NCBI RefSeq assembly: GCF_002224645.1 | Contig: NZ_CP022121.1 | Coordinates: forward strand, 2,672,501 to 2,736,500 | Source of the DNA: Dehalobacterium formicoaceticum | GTDB taxonomy: Bacteria; Bacillota; Dehalobacteriia; Dehalobacteriales; Dehalobacteriaceae | Length of the DNA: 64,000 nucleotides | Direction of reading: 5' to 3' | Part shown: positions 57,968 to 64,000 of the stretch, in pieces | Layout of the letters: the number at the start of each line of letters is the position of its first letter | How positions within the stretch are numbered: position 1 is the first letter of the stretch | Made by a program: the position numbers and the translations under genes | The notes under the pieces: model-generated | The model's database searches: none | What the model was told of the DNA's origin: nothing | The model's input: the letters and a program-made list of their open reading frames with translations, nothing else

Positions 57968-58537
57968 TTATTCTTTGGTGGTAATTGAAATTTGTTCATA
58001 AGGATGCCCTGTGGTGTTAGCAACTAAATCAGCAACGCGGGTACTTTCTTCTTGGGCTAACTTCGTTCCTTTTAATATTACCATAACCGATTCTGCTTGA
58101 ATTAATACTACCGCTTCCTCAAAATTCTTGGCCTTAATTAAGTTTTCCAATTTCAATTCGTTCTCCATATTGCGCGTCAGCGTCAGCATTTGCTCTTGAG
58201 CATTCTGGCGCATTTCACTTTGAGAATTGGGATTATCAACGATTTCCCGCATAATTTCGACCTGCTGGCTGCGCATTTTTTCACGTTCAATACGATAATT
58301 GACAAAAAAATCATCATAGCCGGCAGTATTTTCCGGATTTGAATCAGCCGTTATTAGTTCTTTCCGATCAGGGTCCAAAGCAAAATCGGGTTGAATTTCG
58401 ATTTTCCCCGTAGTTTCATCAACCTTATCTTCCTCCACCAGTTGATGTAAATCCAAGGCCTGGTAACCGAACCAAAGAAAACAGATGAAAAGAATTCCTA
58501 TGAACAAATTCTTTTTTTTAATCATAATCATCTTCAT
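57968..58537 (-). CDS. spoIIIAH: Stage III sporulation protein AH
   Basis: SpoIIIAH crosses the mother-cell membrane and pairs with forespore SpoIIQ in the intermembrane channel. One N-terminal membrane helix (~residues 10-26), then the periplasm-facing part ending in the YscJ-like ring-forming domain (LIKAKNFEEAVVLIQAESVMVILKG). 189 aa. ATG at 58537 follows TGGAGG. Confidence 0.95.
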   Translation of the reverse strand: MKMIMIKKKNLFIGILFICFLWFGYQALDLHQLVEEDKVDETTGKIEIQPDFALDPDRKELITADSNPENTAGYDDFFVNYRIEREKMRSQQVEIMREIVDNPNSQSEMRQNAQEQMLTLTRNMENELKLENLIKAKNFEEAVVLIQAESVMVILKGTKLAQEESTRVADLVANTTGHPYEQISITTKE

Positions 58538-58541
58538 AAGC

Positions 58542-59156
58542 TTATCCTCCATTTCTCGAACTAATAGTAATGCGGTGGGCTGGAATCTGAAGTAAGGTCT
58601 GAACTGCCTTAAATACCTTTTCTTTCACCACCGGATTCTCAACGCCTTTGGCGACAACTAAAACACCCTGAATCTTAGGCATACTTTCTTTAACTAACAC
58701 CGGTTCATTATTACCCTGGACCATGACCATCTGCCCGCTTTCCGTTTGCTCGTTGGTTGTGCGTACACCTCCAGCCTGATCCTTTTCTTCAATTACTTTT
58801 TCAGTCGTGCTCACATTGACGGCATATTCCCGGGTGGATCCTTCTGCATAAACGATGGATACAACAGCCGTCTCAATCCCTTCCATTTTGGAGATAACAT
58901 CTTCTAGTCTTTTTTCTAATGACTGATCCTCAGGAATCAATTCTACTTCTCCTTGATCATTGATTTTGCTCTCGCCGGAATCAGGTGAAGTAATATTCGT
59001 TGTGGTTGGCTTGGGACTGCTCATAATATTGGCAAAGTTGATGATGGCAATACCTAAAATGGCAATAACGAATAGTTTGATCATAAATGGCCATTGATCC
59101 TTGGTAATCTTAAGGATATGAAATAGGGACTCTTTCCCCTCTTGATTTTTACTCAT
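58542..59156 (-). CDS. spoIIIAG: Stage III sporulation protein AG
   Basis: The membrane protein forms the large ring of the SpoIIIA-SpoIIQ channel. One membrane segment (~residues 25-42) precedes the ring-building region (KRLEDVISKMEGIETAVVSIVYAEGS... VVAKGVENPVVKEKVFKAVQTLLQIPAHRI). ATG at 59156 follows AAAGGAGGG. It overlaps the restored end of spoIIIAF by 8 bp. Confidence 0.95.
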   Translation of the reverse strand: MSKNQEGKESLFHILKITKDQWPFMIKLFVIAILGIAIINFANIMSSPKPTTTNITSPDSGESKINDQGEVELIPEDQSLEKRLEDVISKMEGIETAVVSIVYAEGSTREYAVNVSTTEKVIEEKDQAGGVRTTNEQTESGQMVMVQGNNEPVLVKESMPKIQGVLVVAKGVENPVVKEKVFKAVQTLLQIPAHRITISSRNGG

Positions 59157-59822
59157 GATCTTCCCTCCTTTCATCTTCCGACATCATCTGTATCTGGATT
59201 TGCTCATCTTTCAAACTAAAATAGTTTTTTATTGTTTCCCGAATCGCTCCTTCCAGATTCTGATCCTGATTCTGATCTTGGGTTATGACCTGATCATGAT
59301 TTTCTTCTTGAGATATGCTGACTTTAATTTCTTCCACTTGCTGGATACCCCCCTTTCCTCCCCTGGAGGAACGCCTTTTTCTTTCAGTCCAATAATTAAA
59401 TTCACATGCTTAATCTCACCTTGAGGATCATTATTATTCTCCCCGGCGACCTTTACTGTCGCTTCCACCCAGGATACTCCTTTGATTAACTTCACCACTG
59501 TTTCCATTTGTTTTGCGGTATTATCCTGATACATCACCATGGCTTTTTCTTTCATTTCCTGAGATATTTCCTGGCTTTGACCTAAAATCGTATCCAGACT
59601 CCTGTTCCCCTCTATTGGATCTTGCCAGGCAAAAACTTCGGCAGACTTATTCTGATCCCATAAACTAATTAAAGGATTTAAAATCGTGACCAGAATAAAT
59701 AAACCTAAGACAGACTTGACAAATTTTTTGATTTCTCCGCTTGGCAAGAGCATTTCCAAAAAACCGGCAATCAGCACAATCACAGTGACATTGCGTACCA
59801 TACTGCTAATGGTATCCAGCAT
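59149..59822 (-). pseudogene. spoIIIAF: Stage III sporulation protein AF, interrupted by a one-base frameshift
   Basis: The first frame (ATG 59822 to stop 59283) has two membrane helices and the SpoIIIAF body, then loses similarity after GEERG. A second frame (59337 to 59149) holds the expected C-terminus (EGAIRETIKNYFSLKDEQIQIQMM). The switch lies at a run of six C on the plus strand (59348-59353); one more base would join the frames into ~224 aa, the normal size. The other spoIIIA genes are intact. Confidence 0.85.
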
Positions 59823-59831
59823 TGATTTCAC

Positions 59832-61004
59832 CTACCTTAACATCATACTAATATTAGCGGTACCAATAGTAATGGCAATGACAAAAAAGAACATTAATCC
59901 GACTGCCGCAACGGCAGCAAAAATAAGCAATAGAGAATTGGCCAGGGAATGAAGTGCTTCTGATAATTGGTTCTCACCAAAAGGTTGAAGTACCGCAGCC
60001 ACAACTCGGTAAATCAGGCTAATCGCAATGATTTTAATGCCGGGAATAATGCATAAGAGAAAAATGCCGATCACACCCACAATCCCAATGCCATTTTTTA
60101 AGATTAGGGAGGTACCGATGACAGTATCCATGGCATCGGCCAGCGACCTCCCCACCACCGGAATAAAAGCGCCGGTGGCAAATTTTGCCGCTTTTAGAGT
60201 TAATCCATTTGCTACGGAACCGGCTAACCCCTGCATACCCAGAAAACCCACAAAAACGGTCATTACAATACCAAAAAGGCCCATTGACACATCCTTAAAC
60301 AAACCGGCCAGGCGGGTGACCTTAAAATGCGGAGAAATTTGACTGACAATATTTAAAACCGCCATAAAGTAGATGAGAGGGAAAACCACCGTTTTAATCA
60401 TGAAGGTGGAAAAGCTCAGCATCATAACCATGGTCGGCTGAATAAGAAGAACCGAGGTCATATTTCCCATGGCAGCCAGCAGGGAAAACAAAACAGGCAT
60501 AATACCATATAAAAAGCTGGTCATGGCATCGATGGATTCTTTTCCGGCATTGACGGCCAAAGAAAAAGAGTTTAAAGCTATGGAAATGAGCACGAGATAG
60601 ATCACACTATGCCCCAGGATGGCAATGTTTCCTTGGGTAAAAGCGCCCTGGAGATTGGCTAAAACTGCACTGGCCACGGCCAGGATTAACAGTTGAGTCA
60701 TGAGCTCACCGTTGGCCACCACTTCTTTAAAGAGATAACCTAATAGACTCAGAATAATATCCTTGATATTCCAGGAGAATTCACCTGATTTGATGTCCTC
60801 ATAGATTTTTTTAAGACTTAATTCCGGAATATGTTCCTTTATTTGCTGGTCCACCTGATTGACATATTCTTCAATTTCAGAAAGAATAAATTGTTCCTCT
60901 TCATAAACGGGGGCAATATCCTCTGCAGCCTGAAGGTGCGGAGGTATACACCCGAGAAGAAATAATGATAATATAAGGGTTGCGTACCATTTTTTCACAA
61001 TCAT
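59832..61004 (-). CDS. spoIIIAE: Stage III sporulation protein AE
   Basis: The largest membrane protein of the SpoIIIA channel: a signal sequence (residues ~7-28, containing LLGC), an acidic external part and about eight membrane helices, with GIVMTVFVGFLGMQGL and LIYRVVAAVLQPFGE. ATG at 61004 follows AGGAG by 5 nt. Whether the signal is cut as a lipoprotein at the LLGC Cys is uncertain. The order AE-AF-AG-AH is the usual one. Confidence 0.95.
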   Translation of the reverse strand: MIVKKWYATLILSLFLLGCIPPHLQAAEDIAPVYEEEQFILSEIEEYVNQVDQQIKEHIPELSLKKIYEDIKSGEFSWNIKDIILSLLGYLFKEVVANGELMTQLLILAVASAVLANLQGAFTQGNIAILGHSVIYLVLISIALNSFSLAVNAGKESIDAMTSFLYGIMPVLFSLLAAMGNMTSVLLIQPTMVMMLSFSTFMIKTVVFPLIYFMAVLNIVSQISPHFKVTRLAGLFKDVSMGLFGIVMTVFVGFLGMQGLAGSVANGLTLKAAKFATGAFIPVVGRSLADAMDTVIGTSLILKNGIGIVGVIGIFLLCIIPGIKIIAISLIYRVVAAVLQPFGENQLSEALHSLANSLLLIFAAVAAVGLMFFFVIAITIGTANISMMLR

Positions 61005-61046
61005 GCACACTCCTATCAGACTGTCTCTGTCTTGATATGTCTTTTA

Positions 61047-61439
61047 TCAGGGGAGCAGTCGTACAACAGATTCCAAAATCGCTCCGATAATAGGAACTGC
61101 TAAAACCATGACCAGTATTTTGGCAGAAAACTCTACTTTTGTTGCGATGGCCCCTTGTCCAGCGTCGCGGCATACCTGGGCGCCAAATTCTGCAATATAG
61201 GAAATACCGATGATCTTAAAAATGGTAGTTAAATAAAAGGTGTTGATACTGGCTCTGGTTGCTAATTCCTCAAAGGCAGAAACAACGTAGGATATTTTAG
61301 GCAGAATTTGAATAAAAATCACTGCCCCGACAAAAACGCTGATCACCATTCCCAAGGCAGGAATTTTGCTCTCCTTGATAAAGACAACGAGGATAGTTGT
61401 GACCAAAGCTAACCCGATAATGGCAAATAAGTCTTCCAT
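61047..61439 (-). CDS. spoIIIAD: Stage III sporulation protein AD
   Basis: A 130-residue membrane protein with four helices and the family segments FKIIGISYIAEFGAQVCRDAGQGAIATKVEF and VPIIGAILE. It is part of the mother-cell export apparatus, related to type III secretion components. An AGGGAGGAG RBS precedes ATG. Confidence 0.96.
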   Translation of the reverse strand: MEDLFAIIGLALVTTILVVFIKESKIPALGMVISVFVGAVIFIQILPKISYVVSAFEELATRASINTFYLTTIFKIIGISYIAEFGAQVCRDAGQGAIATKVEFSAKILVMVLAVPIIGAILESVVRLLP

Positions 61440-61458
61440 AAAAACTCCTCCCTTACAG

Positions 61459-61662
61459 CTAGTAAAGATTGAAGACCGTTTTCACTTGCTGAAAAAGGTT
61501 GAGAATCACAGGAATGATCTTGATCAGTCCAATGGTTAAGCCGACCACCAGCACCAGATAGGCAAATTCATCTCTTCCCGCTTGTTTCAAAAAGGATTGA
61601 ATAATTGTCACGCCAATGGCCAAACCTGCCAACAGCAAAATGACCCCTGTATCTCCCATCAT
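61459..61662 (-). CDS. spoIIIAC: Stage III sporulation protein AC
   Basis: A 67-residue two-helix membrane protein (VILLLAGLAIGVTIIQSFLKQAGRDEFAYLVLVVGLTIGL). This is the common SpoIIIAC size. The AAAGGAAG RBS is near the start. Confidence 0.95.
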   Translation of the reverse strand: MMGDTGVILLLAGLAIGVTIIQSFLKQAGRDEFAYLVLVVGLTIGLIKIIPVILNLFQQVKTVFNLY

Positions 61663-61731
61663 TGTTATCTTCCTTTCTCAAAATAATTTATCAAATTATT
61701 TATACCATATTAAGGAGATCTGCTATCAAAG

Positions 61732-62250
61732 CTAAATAAATATCAGTGTAATCACCAATCCACAGGACCACCCTAAGGTTTGCCAAACCTTTTGAAATTG
61801 ACTCCTTTCCGTTTCCACCTCTTTTTCCCGATGCAATAAATAGTTTTTGATACGGGTCAGTCTTTTTAATTGGTCTTCACGGTCGGAAGAGCCTAAACCT
61901 TGACCGAACTGTTCTAAATAACTCAATTCTTCCGTGGTCAGTAAAGAATAAGGAGTTAATTTTTTTAGTGATTCGGACCAAATCTCTCCTACGGTCTGGC
62001 CCTGACCATCCTTTAATCTTTGAGCAACCTCTTGAAAAAATTTGGCCGGCGTCCCTTTGGTTTGGCTTTCTGCAGCTTTTAAGGCTTGAGGCAGGGGCGT
62101 CAGAGTATACATGATTTCCGTTTCCAGGGTTTGGAGACCAAACTGGATCTGTCTTATTTCTTCCACATGTTTGGTGATGTTTTTACCCAAGAGGGTACCG
62201 ATCAGGCCGCAGGTGATGATCACCATCCCCGCTCCGATTAATTTGATCAT
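61732..62250 (-). CDS. spoIIIAB: Stage III sporulation protein AB
   Basis: A 172-residue protein with a membrane helix at each end and a cytoplasmic helical middle (LQTLETEIMYTLTPLPQALKAAE), related to the type II secretion F-domain. ATG at 62250 overlaps the spoIIIAA stop by 4 bp and follows GGGAGG; the longer frame to 62283 lies inside spoIIIAA. Confidence 0.94.
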   Translation of the reverse strand: MIKLIGAGMVIITCGLIGTLLGKNITKHVEEIRQIQFGLQTLETEIMYTLTPLPQALKAAESQTKGTPAKFFQEVAQRLKDGQGQTVGEIWSESLKKLTPYSLLTTEELSYLEQFGQGLGSSDREDQLKRLTRIKNYLLHREKEVETERSQFQKVWQTLGWSCGLVITLIFI

Positions 62251-63263
62251 GATTTCATCCTCCCTTCCAATAAGGGCTTCCATTCCCGATCATAGATCTG
62301 TTCAATGGTACCGGGACCGTTTCTGCGACTTAAAACTACATAACGTTCAAAGACCTTATCCCTGATAAATTCTCTGATCACAGGCCGGTTTAGAAGATCT
62401 TCCCTACCCATACCATGAACGGTAGTTAAGATTTTAATGCCGGCATGGATCACTTCTTCCAGGGCTTTGCCATCCTCAATACGTCCTACCTCATCTGTGG
62501 CGATCACCTGTGGAGCCATAGAACGCACCAGCATCATCATCCCCTCTGCCTTGGGACAGCCGTCTAATACATCCGTCCGATGTCCGATAGGCATTTGGGG
62601 GATTCCGTCCAGGCATCCGGCAATTTCTGAACGTTCATCCACTAAACCCACGTCGATGGACTTAAAGCCGGGAAATCCATCTGAAAGCAGAGTGATGATA
62701 TCCCGCACTAAGGTGGTTTTCCCTGCCTGGGGGGGAGAGATGATTAAGGTATGGCAGAGAGTATTCCTCTGCACCAAATGACCGATGATTTTGGCAGCAG
62801 AACCGGCAACAAAACGTGCGACACGAATGTTGACCCCGGAGATTTGTTTTAAGGTACGGATCTTTCCTCCTTCCAGCACTGCCCGTCCGACAAAACCCAC
62901 CCGGTGACCGCCGGGAAGGGTAAGAAAGCCTTTCTGCAATTCTTCTTCCAAGGCATAGAGGGAGGAATTAGATAATAAGGAAACGGTTTTATCCAAGGTT
63001 CCCTTGCCCAGGGTAAGACTTGTCTCCCATTTCTCCGTTAAATCCCCTTGAGATGTAAGATACTGATCTCTGCATCTTTGTTTCAGCAACACCGGCGCAT
63101 GTATGCGCAGTCTGATTTCCTCCAGGGTTTGGATTTCCGGAGCGAGCAGCTGGTTTAATAAAATGCGCAGATCAGGAGCAAGAAAAGGAAATATTTCCTT
63201 TTTTATCTTTTCTTCGATTAGGTTTTCTTGTTTAATTGCAGGTATTTCATAGATCATAGACAC
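62247..63263 (-). CDS. spoIIIAA: Stage III sporulation protein AA (ATPase)
   Basis: The ATPase of the SpoIIIA complex, related to secretion ATPases. Walker A is PPQAGKTT (~residues 180-187, counting from 63263); the Walker B/Glu region is VIATDEVGR. 338 aa from GTG 63263, which follows AAGGAGGGG by the normal distance; an ATG at 63257 is possible. The first gene of the spoIIIA operon. Confidence 0.94.
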   Translation of the reverse strand: MSMIYEIPAIKQENLIEEKIKKEIFPFLAPDLRILLNQLLAPEIQTLEEIRLRIHAPVLLKQRCRDQYLTSQGDLTEKWETSLTLGKGTLDKTVSLLSNSSLYALEEELQKGFLTLPGGHRVGFVGRAVLEGGKIRTLKQISGVNIRVARFVAGSAAKIIGHLVQRNTLCHTLIISPPQAGKTTLVRDIITLLSDGFPGFKSIDVGLVDERSEIAGCLDGIPQMPIGHRTDVLDGCPKAEGMMMLVRSMAPQVIATDEVGRIEDGKALEEVIHAGIKILTTVHGMGREDLLNRPVIREFIRDKVFERYVVLSRRNGPGTIEQIYDREWKPLLEGRMKS

Positions 63264-63315
63264 CTTTGTCCCCTCCTTATACCTATTCATATTAAGAGGA
63301 CAAGCAAATTAGAAC

Positions 63316-63341
63316 AAAAAAAAGAAGGCTTGCGCCTTCTT
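63316..63341 (-). terminator. Intrinsic terminator between the zinc-ribbon gene and spoIIIAA
   Basis: On the minus strand AAGAAGGC-GCAA-GCCTTCTT is followed by a long T run. It separates the spoIIIA operon from the gene before it. The stem begins at the upstream stop codon. Confidence 0.9.
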
Positions 63342-63825
63342 AAATATCTTCTGTATGGGATTCTTTTTCCTCATCATCATCATCGAAATCAAATTCATCC
63401 AGCTCGTGGTCCCCACAGCATGTGCAGGGATCATCATAACTGCCGTCATTTATATATACTACTTCATCGCAGTGGGGGCAAGTGACTTCGATCAGGTCAT
63501 CATCCTCTAAAATGTCTGCATCAAAACAAACAATATCGTTGCAGTTGGGACATTTTACTTCTACATAATCTGTGTCGTCTTCGTCATCATCTTCGTCATC
63601 TTCATCATAGAAATCATCTTCCAAATCAGTTAAATCATCATCAATACCTTCCAGGTAATCTTCCATTTCGGACTGCTGCATTTCCAGATCAGTAATGGAT
63701 AGCGCCATTTCTTCCAAAACATTGATGATTTGTTTAATTACTTTCCCTTCCTTAGTTTCTTCAGAAATCCCCAATCCTTCTGCCAAACCTTGTAAGTATG
63801 CAATTTGTTGTTTTAGATCCTTCAT
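63340..63825 (-). CDS. CD1247 N-terminal domain protein with zinc ribbon
   Basis: A 161-residue very acidic protein. An N-terminal helical domain (LKQQIAYLQGLAEGLGI) fits the CD1247-type domain of Clostridia. An acidic linker follows, then Cys pairs CPNC, CPHC and CTCC that could bind zinc. ATG at 63825 follows AGGAGG. It lies between efp and spoIIIAA. Function unknown. Confidence 0.8.
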   Translation of the reverse strand: MKDLKQQIAYLQGLAEGLGISEETKEGKVIKQIINVLEEMALSITDLEMQQSEMEDYLEGIDDDLTDLEDDFYDEDDEDDDEDDTDYVEVKCPNCNDIVCFDADILEDDDLIEVTCPHCDEVVYINDGSYDDPCTCCGDHELDEFDFDDDDEEKESHTEDI

Positions 63826-63905
63826 TTTAAAACCTCCTATCATTTTAACTTATAATTGAAAGAACTCTATCTTTCTAGTATGCCTTAATGTAAGATGTTT
63901 TAATC

Positions 63906-64000
63906 TTAAGCTCGTCCAATATAATCCCCTGTTTTCGTATTAATGGTTATCAGATCCCCGACATTAATAAAGAAAGGAACCCGCACCACAGCTCCGGTTT
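63906..64000 (-). CDS. efp: Elongation factor P, C-terminal end
   Basis: The frame enters from the right edge and ends in [26 protein letters not shown], the conserved C-terminus of EF-P (OB domain III). EF-P relieves ribosome stalling at proline runs. Only 31 codons are in the window. Confidence 0.9.
   Translation of the reverse strand, partial: TGAVVRVPFFINVGDLITINTKTGDYIGRA

Noticed and set aside
59283-59822. Programmed frameshifting in spoIIIAF
   Set aside because: The AAAGGGGGG context is not a standard slippery site in phase and recoding is unknown for this gene; mutation or read error is simpler.

Overview
The window is a chromosomal segment from an endospore-forming, low-to-moderate-GC Firmicute, most likely a Clostridia/Peptococcaceae-type anaerobe. 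The reasons are the sporulation genes (spoIIIAA-AH, dpaAB, spoVS, spoVK, a ymxH-type gene, a PdaB-like deacetylase), the housekeeping neighbourhoods shared with Bacillus and Clostridia, CodY, RNase J and Y, AGGAGG-type ribosome binding sites and many TTG starts. The species cannot be fixed from the sequence alone. No rRNA, tRNA, CRISPR array, prophage or intact transposase was seen.

Layout. 1-5150: end of the nrnA-truB-ribF-rpsO-pnp block (RNA processing, S15). 5346-8388: PdaB-like deacetylase, M16 peptidase, dut, ymxH. 8567-13256: dapB, dpaA, dpaB, aspartokinase, dapA, a lysine/dipicolinate block that lacks asd. 13486-18898: RNase J, TepA, YlzJ, FtsK/SpoIIIE. 18996-28028: RodZ-like protein, rimO, pgsA, an FtsH-like protease with a small membrane partner, CinA-C, recA (SOS box), recX, rny. 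28349-33447: a hypothetical gene, ymdB, spoVS (sigma-H promoter), dipeptidase, PHP phosphatase, coiled-coil protein, cobS, small HTH protein. 33598-40134: guaB, codY, LCP protein, Nudix protein, miaB, a YlbF/RicF-like protein. 40289-48595: mutS (frameshifted), mutL, miaA, hfq, spoVK, ynbB. 48699-50711: lexA/yneA divergent SOS locus and a guanidine-I riboswitch with two SMR exporter genes. 50836-54988 (minus): a small accessory region with TPR, nucleotidyltransferase-fold DUF4037, DUF4125, HTH and DUF3786 genes. 55240-64000 (minus): tsaD paralogue, nusB, Asp23/AmaP module, the spoIIIA operon, a zinc-ribbon protein and the end of efp.

How the genes work together. DapG, DapA and DapB feed dihydrodipicolinate to DpaAB for spore dipicolinate. 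SpoIIIAA-AH form the mother-cell part of the feeding-tube channel. RecA, LexA and YneA form an SOS circuit with visible LexA boxes. MiaA/MiaB and Hfq with RNases J, Y and PNPase cover tRNA modification and mRNA turnover.

Points that stand out: (1) the uncharacterised TPR-DUF4037-DUF4125-HTH-DUF3786 cluster with a palindromic operator candidate; (2) two inverted, nearly identical ~115-bp three-hairpin elements resembling TnpB/IS605 right ends (omega-RNA-like) with no transposase; (3) a second dispersed repeat family with three modular copies; (4) single-base frameshifts in homopolymers in mutS and spoIIIAF; (5) an FtsH-like protease lacking its extracytoplasmic domain beside a membrane protein that could supply one.
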